Shown here: in pieces, positions 34,501 through 42,160 of the stretch | Layout: each line of letters opens with the position of its first letter | Numbering within the stretch: position 1 is the stretch's first letter | Assembly: GCF_009380155.1 (NCBI RefSeq) | Contig: NZ_WHUV01000001.1 | Coordinates: 806,001 to 870,000 of the forward strand | Length of the DNA: 64,000 nucleotides | Origin: Pseudomonas piscis | GTDB taxonomy: Bacteria; Pseudomonadota; Gammaproteobacteria; Pseudomonadales; Pseudomonadaceae | Reading direction: 5' to 3' | The notes under the pieces: model-generated | Seen by the model: only the letters and a program-made list of their open reading frames with translations | Database searches by the model: none | What the model was told of the DNA's origin: nothing | Made by a program: the position numbers and the translations under genes

Positions 34501-36686
34501 ACGCGGCGGCGATCCTCCTGCAATTGCTGCCCCTGCGCGACAGTGCCGGACTGTTGGCCTATGGCCCGGCGGCCCGGGCCTTTGCCGCGCTCTTCTGGGA
34601 CCGCCAGCAGGCCGAGCCGCAACCCCGGCAATGGGTGGAGCGTGCCCGTACCAGCCGGCACATCCAGCAGCTGTTCGGCCGACGCGAGGGGTTGCTGCAA
34701 TTGCAGGCGGAAATCCTCGTGGCCCTCGAAGACTGGCACCGGATTCAGGGCTTCGCCGTGGCCACCGAGCTGTTGCCCGAGGCCGCCGAATACCTGGTAC
34801 AGGAGCTGGCAGCGGACCGCGTGGAGTTCACCTTCAGCAAGTACGCCCGGCAATTGCAGGAGGCCCTGGCCCTGCGCCTGCAAGGCGCACGGATGTGGGA
34901 CGACTACCAGCAGGCCCTGGCGCGCCTGGCCGAGCGCCCCGCAGCGCAGTGGGCGTTGACCGGCAACTGGCTGGCGGCCTTGTGCGCCGAGGGCGAGTTC
35001 GCCCCGCTGGCCGGCTACGTGCCCGAGGCCGTGGCGCTGTCGCTGCTGGGCGAAGGCTGCGCCCGACGGCTCACCGAGGTCGACCTGCGTTTCACCGTGG
35101 ACAACCTGATGGGCGAGCACCCGCGCATCGAGGAGCGCAGCCTGGCGCTGACGGTGGACGGTTTCTTCGCCCGCCTGCGCGCTCATCGCGAAACCTTCCT
35201 GCCAGGCCTGCAGCGATACCAGAACCTGCGCCAGGGCATCGTCGTTCGTGAGCGTTCGGCTCTGCGCTTGAGCGAGTTCAAGCCACGGCCACTGAGCTCG
35301 TTCGTGCGCAACAAGCTGATCAACGACGTCTACCTGGGCTTCATCGGTGACAACCTGGCCAAGCAGATGGGCACCGTGGGCGAGAACAAGCGCACCGACC
35401 TGATGGGCCTGTTGATGTTGATTTCGCCACCGGGCTACGGCAAGACCACCCTGATGGAGTACGTGGCCCACCGCCTGGGGCTGATCTTCATGAAGATCAA
35501 CGGCCCGGCCCTGGGCCACCAGGTGCGCTCCCTGGACCCGGCCCAGGCGCCGGACGCCACTTCGCGCCAGGAGCTGGAGAAGCTCAACCTGGCCCTGGAG
35601 ATGGGCAACAACGTGATGCTATATGTCGACGACATCCAGCACACCCATCCTGAGTTCCTGCAGAAATTCATCTCGCTGTGCGACGGCACCCGGCGCATCG
35701 AAGGCGTATGGAAGGGCGGGACCAAGACCTACGACATGCGCGGCAAGAAGTTCTGCGTGGTGATGTCGGGCAACCCGTATACCGAGTCCGGCGAGGTGTT
35801 CAAGATCCCCGACATGCTGGCCAACCGGGCCGACATCTATAACCTCGGCGACACCCTGGGCGGCATGCAGGAGGCCTTCTCCCTGAGCTACATCGAGAAC
35901 GGCCTGACCTCCAACCCGGTGCTGGCGCCGCTGGCCACCCGCGACATGGCCGACGTCTACCGTTTCGTCGCCAAGGCCGAGGGCAAGGCTTTCTCCAGCA
36001 ACGAGCTGAGCCACAGCTACAGCGGTGCCGAGATCAACGAGATCACCACCACCCTGCAACGCCTGATGCAGGTGCGCGACGTGGTGCTGCGGGTCAACCA
36101 GCAGTACATCGCCAGCGCCGCCCAGGCCGACCAGTACCGCACCGAGCCGCCGTTCAAGCTGCAAGGCAGCTACCGCAACATGAACAAGATGGCGGAGAAG
36201 ATCTCGGCGGTGATGAACGATGCCGAACTCCTGCAACTGATCGCCGACCACTACCAGGGCGAATCTCAGCTGCTGACCACCGGCGCCGAGGAGAACCTGC
36301 TCAAGCTCGCCGAGCTGCGCGGCAACCAGACCCCCGAGCAGGGCGAGCGCTGGACGCAGATCAAGCGCGACTTCGTGCGCAACCGCTCCATGGGCGGCAG
36401 CGACAGCGATGTCGGCACCCGCGTGGTGGCCCAGCTCAACGACCTGGTGGATGGAGTTCGTGGCCTGGCCCGACCCACGGAGCAGCACAGGGTGCGCGAG
36501 GTGCTGGAGAGCCTCTCCGAGCAGTTGCAGAGCAGCTTCCTGCCGCTGGTCCAGGTGATGCACAAGAAGATCGATGTCGACCTGCATAGCCATCAGCGCA
36601 TCGGCGATATCGCCCAGCGCCTCGATGAGCTGAGCCGCATGCTCAGCAATGGTGAAGTACCGACGCTCAAGGACCCTCAACCCTAG
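31539..36686 (+). CDS. Giant coiled-coil AAA+ ATPase ('DNA repair ATPase', DUF3686-type)
   Basis: A 1715-residue cytoplasmic protein with no signal peptide or TM helix. The N-terminal part (about 1-440) looks beta-rich and propeller-like, with repeated acidic, aromatic strands. Residues about 530-860 are long coiled coils, then a mixed helical region. One AAA+ module sits at about 1240-1560: Walker A PPGYGKTT with K1302, Walker B MLYVDDIQ with D1364/D1365 (Asp where Glu is usual), and a sensor-1-like N1412 in VMSGNPYT. Relatives are annotated DNA repair ATPase because of SMC-like coiled coils, but no SMC signature or hinge is visible. Its constant neighbours here are PspA- and flotillin-type proteins, favouring a membrane-remodelling motor (inference). 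Confidence 0.85.
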   Translation: MSDAQVATPPQDVLDKAVAEGGAYEVLQKRLQDQGQRLRATTDSLNQKRLDEFGNSRMEVVGRVRIRTENNCIARDIVQVGDCLLFGYNVFMGLKKETSVADVFSLYRLVEEGEGYEAESVPLDGSFLGAQGFLNDFNELYTYYKNTRLLQLAIRDGKLLASFQIGERVTDVRVFRWSISADGRDVRYIDNRGERDIALPAPFDFEWKKATREMVVEGRFPHLNILDTVFVETIGGDLTIKVENNTESGLGIYREEVLDKTQSLDDSQIEFARLGSLILLKVLPYREEQWRYLVFNSLTRQVERIDAMGLACVQLPEDHGIIFPGGYYLQSGEYKTFEQSMEGMRFKRSVRSPNGEDVQYIFYHPEQGRSVLLTYNMINRQLQNPLFGHGYARLEDGRMVIFAAEGDEPTRVHPMQVWQTPFFTEEYAARQPARSGFLGRIGNAELVRSVSDLYDLCREIDTPAVSVQRYSLLCQNTRRLFDVYHWLGSAELDGLAPLLREVAATSELVLDEYEKVESIRLQSEQAMVAAEAKQKALLDGLLVDSWDQVQSFVDALNGITAQRGLLLTIRDYRYIDVVRIDAMEAELLKAQERTAAGTATFLASEQALLPLVSQLENLDAQAQKAETVAQLGEPLGALQAMAGDLDMLSSLMASLQIDDATQRTRIIESISQIYARLNQAKARAEQRRKGLGSTETVAQFGAQFKLFSQGITNALAQAQDPERCDEQLSRLLVQLEELESRFGDHEQFLGDILGKREELLETFEAHKQSLLDERQRKAQGLLDAARRILDSLGRRTARFTQAEELNAFFAADPLILKLRELAERLRELKDSVKADDVEARLKGARDQAVRALRDKTELFEEGGNVIKLGPRHRFSVNTQELDLTLMPRGDELYLHLTGTDFLEPLQDPELEALRDFWQVALESESPQLYRAEYLAGQVLDAADRGQEGLSLENLKPLLAHPEELARVIRDFAAPRYKEGYEKGIHDHDAAAILLQLLPLRDSAGLLAYGPAARAFAALFWDRQQAEPQPRQWVERARTSRHIQQLFGRREGLLQLQAEILVALEDWHRIQGFAVATELLPEAAEYLVQELAADRVEFTFSKYARQLQEALALRLQGARMWDDYQQALARLAERPAAQWALTGNWLAALCAEGEFAPLAGYVPEAVALSLLGEGCARRLTEVDLRFTVDNLMGEHPRIEERSLALTVDGFFARLRAHRETFLPGLQRYQNLRQGIVVRERSALRLSEFKPRPLSSFVRNKLINDVYLGFIGDNLAKQMGTVGENKRTDLMGLLMLISPPGYGKTTLMEYVAHRLGLIFMKINGPALGHQVRSLDPAQAPDATSRQELEKLNLALEMGNNVMLYVDDIQHTHPEFLQKFISLCDGTRRIEGVWKGGTKTYDMRGKKFCVVMSGNPYTESGEVFKIPDMLANRADIYNLGDTLGGMQEAFSLSYIENGLTSNPVLAPLATRDMADVYRFVAKAEGKAFSSNELSHSYSGAEINEITTTLQRLMQVRDVVLRVNQQYIASAAQADQYRTEPPFKLQGSYRNMNKMAEKISAVMNDAELLQLIADHYQGESQLLTTGAEENLLKLAELRGNQTPEQGERWTQIKRDFVRNRSMGGSDSDVGTRVVAQLNDLVDGVRGLARPTEQHRVREVLESLSEQLQSSFLPLVQVMHKKIDVDLHSHQRIGDIAQRLDELSRMLSNGEVPTLKDPQP

Positions 36687-36731
36687 CCTGCCCAGCCACC
36701 GGCTCGCTGGTGGCGGCCCAAGGAAAACGAC

Positions 36732-37421
36732 ATGGATTTCGCCCATCTGGACCGGCAACTGCGCGACAGCCTGCTGGACTTGAAACTGAGCAACGAGGAA
36801 CGCGACGAGCTGCGCCAGCTGGGCAGCGAGCTCAGCGCCGACCAGGTGCGCTACTTGCGCAATCGTGCCTTCGACCTGGTGCGCGAGCTGAGCCTGGCGG
36901 ACAGCGCCAACGTGCTGCCGGCCCTGAAATGGCTGGAGCAGGTGGTCAAGACCCTGGATATCAGCGTCGCGCCGGTACGTGACATGGCCAGCGCCCACTT
37001 CAGCCCCGGCGAGGATTGCCGGCGCAAGATCCGCGAGCTGTGCCGCCAGGCCCGCAGCTCGGTGGATATCTGCGTGTTCACCATTTCCGATGACCAACTG
37101 AGCGAGGAGATCCGCGCCTGCCACCAGCGCGGCGTGGCGGTGCGGGTGATCAGCGACAGTGAAAAGCAGTTCGATGTCGGCAGCGATATCGCCGCGCTAC
37201 GGGAGGCCGGAGTGCCGGTGCGGATCGACGACACGCCGTTCCACATGCACCACAAGTTCGCCCTGTTCGATGGTCGCACCTTGCTCAATGGCAGCTTCAA
37301 CTGGACCCGCAGCGCCACCACCGGCAATGAGGAAAACCTGCTGGTGATCGACCACCCGCAATTGGTGGCCAGCTACCTCAAGGAGTTCAACGAGCTCTGG
37401 GAGCGCTACGCGCCTCGTTGA
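36732..37421 (+). CDS. Single-HKD phospholipase D-like protein
   Basis: A 229-residue protein. An N-terminal helical region (about 1-85) precedes one PLD-like domain with a complete HKD motif: H173, K175 and D180 in HMHHKFALFD, followed by NGSFNWTRSA. Single-HKD proteins such as Nuc and mitoPLD act as dimers on nucleic acids or phospholipids. No signal peptide is present, so it should be cytoplasmic. It follows the giant ATPase by 45 bases and is probably co-transcribed. The FNWT motif and ENLLVID stretch are typical of Nuc-type members. The substrate (lipid or nucleic acid) is open. Confidence 0.88.
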   Translation: MDFAHLDRQLRDSLLDLKLSNEERDELRQLGSELSADQVRYLRNRAFDLVRELSLADSANVLPALKWLEQVVKTLDISVAPVRDMASAHFSPGEDCRRKIRELCRQARSSVDICVFTISDDQLSEEIRACHQRGVAVRVISDSEKQFDVGSDIAALREAGVPVRIDDTPFHMHHKFALFDGRTLLNGSFNWTRSATTGNEENLLVIDHPQLVASYLKEFNELWERYAPR

Positions 37422-37445
37422 AGGCGCGCAGCGGGAGCTTGTCGG

Positions 37446-39182
37446 TCAGCTCGTCTGGGAGGGGCGCCAGGCCAACTCGCTGGAAAACCGCTCCATCAGC
37501 TGTTGCTGGAGTTCGCTGGCCCGCTCCGGGGAGCGCTGGTGCAGTTCCTCCAGGGCTTGATATAGGCGTGACAGGGGCTTCTTGTCGCTGAGCAGGGTGC
37601 TCAGGTTCAGGGCCTCGATGGCTTCGGCAAAACGCTGGTGCTCGATGTGGTTGAGCAGCAGGTCTTCTTCCAGGGTCCGGCTACCGGCTTCCAGGGCGTT
37701 CAGGCGGTCTTGCAGGGCTTGGGCCTGCTGCACCTCGTCGATGTCCAGGTAGGCACTGGCGATATCCTCCAGGTAGAAGGTCTTATCCATCTCGTCCAGC
37801 TCCGGCAGGCTGTCGCTGTCCAGCAGCTCCAGGGCCTGTTCCAGCAACGTCCTGGCCTGTGGGGTCTGGCCCAGGGCGTGCAGCAGGCTGGTCTGTTCGC
37901 GAAGGCAGAGCAGTTGCTGCTCGCCTTCTTGCTGCTGGCGCAGCTTGTGCATTTCCTCCAGGCCGCTACGCACCAACCAGCTGTCCCGGCGATGGGCCGG
38001 CAGGCGGCTTTGGATCTGCAACTGCGTCTGCAGGGCCTGCATGCGCATGCCGCTCCAGAAGTCGTGGTCGTCCCGGTAGCCATCGATCTGTTGCAGGGCC
38101 TTGGCCAGCAAGGATTCGCTCCATTGCGGTTGTGCAGCATGGTGCTGCTCGCAGAGAGTGAGCATCAGTCCCGGATGCTGGCTCGGCTCTGTCTCCAGGG
38201 TCTGGAGCATGGTTTCGGCTTCGGCCATCCGGCCTTGGGCGGCCAGATGGTTCAACAGGGTCAGCAGCAGGCCATGACGATGCAGGTCCGGGACGCTATC
38301 CAGCAGGCGCACGGCATCGTCGATCGACGGCCGGGCCAGGGCCAGGTCCATCAGTTCGCTGTACGTGGTGTAGTAGAGGTCGTCGCCCAGTGCCGCCAAC
38401 AGGCCGAGGGCCGAGTCCAGTTGGCCGGCACCGATCAGCGCGGCGATTGCCTGGGCCTGCTCTTCTGCGGGCAATGCTGCGGCCCGGGTGAGGATCGAGT
38501 CGAACCGGCCTTGGGCCGCACACGCATCGAACAGGCTGCGCAGTACGCTCTGGCGATAACTTTCATCGGACTCCGTGAACGCCGTCCAGGCCTGTTCGAG
38601 GCTGGCCTGTGCGACATCCTGCTGGCCGGCCTGATGCAGCAAGCGAGCGAGCACCAGCAGGTTGCCGACGCTCTGGCGTTCGTGAGCGGCAGGCTGTCGT
38701 GGATCGCTCAGTTCCTGGAGCAGTACCAGGGCCTGGTCTTGTTCGCCACGGGCCTGGAGTATCTGGGCTTGCAGCAGCGGCCAGCTGGGCAGGGACTGAT
38801 CCCAGGCATCCAACAGTTCCAGGCACGCCTGGGTCTGGCCAGTGTCGAGCAGTGTTTCGACCAGGGTATTGAGGGCGTATTCCTGGGCGTGAGGCGGCAG
38901 TTGCTCGTACACCTTCCGGGCCTGGGCCTTTTGTCCTGCCAGATAGAGTTCGCTGGTCACCAGTTGCAAGGCCAGTAGCTGGGCCTCGCCAGGCAGGCGT
39001 TCTGCCAGTTTCAGCGCCAGCAGCGGTTCGGCCTTGCTCAGCAGCAGGGTCTGGCTGATCTGGGCGCTGATCTCGCCAGTCTCTGGCAGGCCTTGGTTGT
39101 ATTTCGCGAGTTTCTGGCGGGTGTACAAGATCAGTGCGATGAACATCAGCACGATGACAAGCAGGGTGACAAAGAGGGTCAT
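37446..39182 (-). CDS. Membrane-anchored TPR-like repeat protein
   Basis: A 578-residue protein with one N-terminal TM helix (residues 2-20) and then almost continuous helical repeats of TPR/solenoid type to the end. Alternating Leu-Ala-rich helices occur about every 34-40 residues, for example EYALNTLVETLLDTGQ and LYNT-like turns. No enzyme motif is visible. Glutamine is unusually frequent. It is convergent with the PLD-like gene and divergent from yaeQ. AAGGAAG precedes the ATG. The topology suggests a cytoplasmic protein-interaction scaffold attached to the inner membrane; specific partners are unknown. Confidence 0.7.
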   Translation of the reverse strand: MTLFVTLLVIVLMFIALILYTRQKLAKYNQGLPETGEISAQISQTLLLSKAEPLLALKLAERLPGEAQLLALQLVTSELYLAGQKAQARKVYEQLPPHAQEYALNTLVETLLDTGQTQACLELLDAWDQSLPSWPLLQAQILQARGEQDQALVLLQELSDPRQPAAHERQSVGNLLVLARLLHQAGQQDVAQASLEQAWTAFTESDESYRQSVLRSLFDACAAQGRFDSILTRAAALPAEEQAQAIAALIGAGQLDSALGLLAALGDDLYYTTYSELMDLALARPSIDDAVRLLDSVPDLHRHGLLLTLLNHLAAQGRMAEAETMLQTLETEPSQHPGLMLTLCEQHHAAQPQWSESLLAKALQQIDGYRDDHDFWSGMRMQALQTQLQIQSRLPAHRRDSWLVRSGLEEMHKLRQQQEGEQQLLCLREQTSLLHALGQTPQARTLLEQALELLDSDSLPELDEMDKTFYLEDIASAYLDIDEVQQAQALQDRLNALEAGSRTLEEDLLLNHIEHQRFAEAIEALNLSTLLSDKKPLSRLYQALEELHQRSPERASELQQQLMERFSSELAWRPSQTS

Positions 39183-39400
39183 GGACTTCCTTTTCTACTG
39201 GGCTACGGCTCTGGCGCGGAGCGCGCCTGCCGACTCGCGGGGGGTTATAAAGCCGTGGGGCGGGCCTGGCAACCGACTTTACCCAGGCCACGCATCTGGG
39301 AGAGCGGCGCCCTGGAGCCGGGCAGCGGGCCAGCGGTCGGGCAGGGCGGCGGGTTTCGGGTTAGACTTGCCGCCTTTTCGCATACTCAAGAAGCCCGCAC

Positions 39401-39943
39401 ATGGCCCAGCCGTCCACCACCTACAAATTCGAACTGAACCTGACCGACCTCGACCGCGGGGTCTACGAAAGCGTCAAGCAGACCATCGCCCGCCACCCTT
39501 CGGAAACCGAAGAGCGCATGACCGTGCGCCTGTTGGCCTATGCCTTCTGGTACAACGAGCAGCTGTCGTTCGGGCGCGGCCTGTCGGATGTGGATGAGCC
39601 GGCGCTGTGGGAAAAGAGCCTGGATGACCGCGTGCTGCACTGGATCGAAGTCGGCCAGCCGGACGCCGAGCGCCTGACCTGGTGCTCGCGTCGTACCGAG
39701 CGCACCAGCCTCCTGGCCTACGGCAGCCTGCGGGTCTGGCAGACCCGGGTGGTGGACGCGGTGAAGAACCTGAAGAACCTCAACATCGCCGGTGTGCCCC
39801 AGGACGTGCTGGAGACCCTGGCCAAGGACATGCCACGGGTGATCAAGTGGGACGTGATGATCAGCGAAGGCACCATCTTCGTCACCGACGATCGCGGCCA
39901 GCATGAAGTGCAGTTGGAGTGGCTATTGGGCGATCGCGGCTAA
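39401..39943 (+). CDS. yaeQ: YaeQ family protein
   Basis: A 180-residue protein of the YaeQ family (PD-(D/E)XK-like fold). Signature stretches are YKFELNLTDLDRGVY near residue 8, HPSETEERMTVRLLAYAFWY near 32, and CSRRTERTSLLAYGS near 95. The endonuclease-like fold suggests a nucleic-acid role, but function is not established. The TAA stop coincides with the left flanking repeat of a MITE-like element, so nothing of the coding region is lost. recJ follows on the same strand beyond that element. Confidence 0.92.
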   Translation: MAQPSTTYKFELNLTDLDRGVYESVKQTIARHPSETEERMTVRLLAYAFWYNEQLSFGRGLSDVDEPALWEKSLDDRVLHWIEVGQPDAERLTWCSRRTERTSLLAYGSLRVWQTRVVDAVKNLKNLNIAGVPQDVLETLAKDMPRVIKWDVMISEGTIFVTDDRGQHEVQLEWLLGDRG

Positions 39944-40099
39944 CAGACCGTTGAAAAACTATCTGCGTTGCCATCGCTGCGTTAAAAACAAGCTGGTGCG
40001 CCAGCCCGGTCAAAATGCTCATTTACCACTCGTGAACTGCGCTTTTTCGCCTGTTTTTGCCTTGCGCTGGCTGCCTTGTCTACGTTTTTCAACGGCCTG
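39944..40099. mobile_element. MITE-like 156-bp element with terminal inverted repeats
   Basis: Terminal arms CAGACCGTTGAAAAAC (39944-39959) and the inverse of CAGGCCGTTGAAAAAC (40084-40099) match at 15 of 16 bases. The element is flanked by the 4-base direct repeat CTAA (39940-39943 and 40100-40103), consistent with a target-site duplication. It has no coding capacity. The left CTAA contains the yaeQ stop codon. Short non-autonomous elements of this size are known from P. fluorescens genomes. It separates yaeQ from recJ, 61 bases before the recJ start. Confidence 0.7.
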
Positions 40100-40160
40100 C
40101 TAAGCCTTCGTCCCCGTTCCTGATCGATCCACCGTATCCAAGAGAAGCTGTCGTTAGCCC

Positions 40161-41870
40161 ATGCGTATCGAACCCCGTGAGTTGCCCGCCGTCCTGCCCT
40201 TTCTCGGCGACCTGCCGCCGTTGCTGACCCGTCTCTACGCCGCCCGAGGCGTGCAGACGGTGGATGAGCTGGACAAGAGCCTGGCACGGCTGATCCCGTT
40301 CCAGCAGCTCAAGGGCATCGACGCCGCGGTGGACCTGCTGGTGACCGCCCTGGACCTGCGCCAGCGCATCCTCATCGTCGGCGACTTCGACGCCGACGGC
40401 GCTACCGCCAGTACCGTCGGCTTGCTGGGCCTGCGCCTGCTGGGCGCGGCCCATGTCGACTACCTGGTGCCCAACCGCTTCGAGTACGGCTATGGCCTGA
40501 CTCCGGAAATCGTCGCGGTGGCCCTGCAGCGCCAGCCGCAGTTGCTGATCACCGTGGACAACGGCATCTCCAGCGTCGACGGCGTGGCCGCAGCCAAGGC
40601 CGCGGGCTTGCAGGTATTGGTCACCGACCACCACTTGCCGGGCCCGGAGCTGCCAGTGGCGGACGCCATCGTCAACCCCAACCAGCCGGGCTGCGAGTTT
40701 CCCAGCAAGGCCCTGGCCGGGGTCGGGGTGATCTTCTATGTGCTGATGGCGCTGCGCGCGCGGCTGCGTAGCCTGGGCCGCTACGAGAGCCGGCCGCAGC
40801 CGAATATCGGCGAGCTGCTGGACCTGGTGGCCCTGGGCAGCGTGGCGGACGTAGTGCCGCTGGATGCCAACAACCGCATCCTGGTGCACCAGGGCCTGGA
40901 GCGGATTCGCGCCGGTCGCGCCCGGCCGGGGCTCAAGGCGATCCTGGAAGTGGCCAAGCGCGACCATTCGCGCATCACCTCCACCGACCTGGGGTTCATC
41001 CTCGGGCCTCGGCTGAACGCCGCCGGACGCTTGGACGACATGAGCCTGGGTATCGAGTGCCTGCTCAGCGACGATGCGTCGGCGGCGCGGGCCATGGCCG
41101 CCCAGCTCGATGAGCTGAACCAGGACCGCAAGTCCATCGAGCAGGGCATGCAGCGCGAAGCCCTGGCCCAGCTCAAGGAGCTGCCGGTGGAATCGATGCC
41201 GTTCGGCCTGTGCCTGTTCGATGCCGACTGGCACCAGGGTGTGATCGGGATCCTCGCCTCGCGCCTGAAGGAACGTTACCACCGGCCAACCATCGCTTTT
41301 GCCGACGCTGGCGACGGCATGCTCAAGGGCTCTGCACGTTCGGTGCCGGGGTTCCATATCCGTGATGCCCTGGACGCGGTGGCCGCCCGTCATCCACAAC
41401 TGATCAGCAAGTTCGGTGGCCACGCCATGGCCGCCGGCCTGTCGCTGCCGGAGCAGAACTTCCCGGCCTTCGCCGAGGCTTTCGATGATGAAGTGCGGCG
41501 CCAGCTCAACGAGGAAGACCTCACCGGGCGCCTGCTCTCGGACGGCACCCTGGCCGTGGAGGAATTCCACCTGGAACTGGCCCGCGCCCTGCGCCACGCC
41601 GGACCCTGGGGCCAGCACTTCCCCGAGCCGATGTTCCATGGGGTGTTCGAGCTGGTGGAGCAGCGCATCGTCGGCGAACGCCACCTGAAGGTGGTGCTGC
41701 GCAGTGAATGCGGTTCGCTGAAGCTGGACGGCATCGCCTTCGGCATCGATCGCGAAGTCTGGCCCAACCCGACCATTCGCTGGGTGGAGCTGGCCTACAA
41801 GCTCGACCTCAACGAGTTCCGTGGCCAGGAAACCGTGCAACTGATGATCGCCCACATCGAGCCCCGCTGA
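40161..41870 (+). CDS. recJ: Single-stranded-DNA-specific exonuclease RecJ
   Basis: 5'-3' ssDNA exonuclease for RecF-pathway recombination, mismatch repair and base excision repair. The 569-residue protein has the DHH phosphoesterase core with VGDFDADGATAS near residue 72 and VTDHHLPGPELP near 153. GSVADVVPLDANNR near 225 completes the metal site, and the C-terminal DHHA1/OB regions include SKFGGHAMAAGLSL (the GGHxxAAG motif). Length matches RecJ (about 570). The ATG at 40161 gives a family-like start (MRIEPRELP). It is closely followed by a REP-type repeat. Confidence 0.97.
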   Translation: MRIEPRELPAVLPFLGDLPPLLTRLYAARGVQTVDELDKSLARLIPFQQLKGIDAAVDLLVTALDLRQRILIVGDFDADGATASTVGLLGLRLLGAAHVDYLVPNRFEYGYGLTPEIVAVALQRQPQLLITVDNGISSVDGVAAAKAAGLQVLVTDHHLPGPELPVADAIVNPNQPGCEFPSKALAGVGVIFYVLMALRARLRSLGRYESRPQPNIGELLDLVALGSVADVVPLDANNRILVHQGLERIRAGRARPGLKAILEVAKRDHSRITSTDLGFILGPRLNAAGRLDDMSLGIECLLSDDASAARAMAAQLDELNQDRKSIEQGMQREALAQLKELPVESMPFGLCLFDADWHQGVIGILASRLKERYHRPTIAFADAGDGMLKGSARSVPGFHIRDALDAVAARHPQLISKFGGHAMAAGLSLPEQNFPAFAEAFDDEVRRQLNEEDLTGRLLSDGTLAVEEFHLELARALRHAGPWGQHFPEPMFHGVFELVEQRIVGERHLKVVLRSECGSLKLDGIAFGIDREVWPNPTIRWVELAYKLDLNEFRGQETVQLMIAHIEPR

Positions 41871-41876
41871 CGCACC

Positions 41877-41950
41877 TGTAGCCGCTGCCGAGCCTGCGAC
41901 CGGTCGCACAAGCCCGCTGTGCGGTCATGCGCAGCCTGCGACAGTGGCTA
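41877..41950. repeat. REP-type repeat downstream of recJ
   Basis: TAGCCGCTG (41879-41887) is inverted with one mismatch at 41942-41950, and inside lies a perfect 14-base palindrome TGCGACCGGTCGCA (41895-41908). The TAGCCGCTG core is shared with the hairpin at 31417-31447. The rest of the 290-base gap (to 42160) shows no gene and presumably holds the promoter of the next gene. Confidence 0.7.
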
Positions 41951-42160
41951 GATGGAGCACTGCCTGGGGTTTTCGCTCGGCGAGCGATCAGGAACCCTGC
42001 TTCGGCCAATGTTGTCGACTAGTCTGTTAGGACTGTCTGATTGGCCTTGTGACGTTTTGTCCTTTTCTCTTCCCGCGGGGGCGGGCGCTTCAACTTCGCA
42101 GTCACTCGTCGACCGTTCAAACAGATCCCTGGAGCCTGACCACTGACCGAGAGGTGCCCC

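Noticed and set aside
35619..37124. A 501-codon open frame opposite the AAA+ and PLD-like genes
   Set aside because: Low-complexity composition typical of the antisense strand of GC-rich coding DNA; no family features.
39903..40103. A 66-codon frame across the MITE-like element
   Set aside because: It simply crosses the element and its terminal repeats and starts inside yaeQ in another frame.
41952..42146. A 64-codon frame in the gap before the OYE-type gene
   Set aside because: No recognisable start signal or family; composition does not resemble the neighbouring genes.
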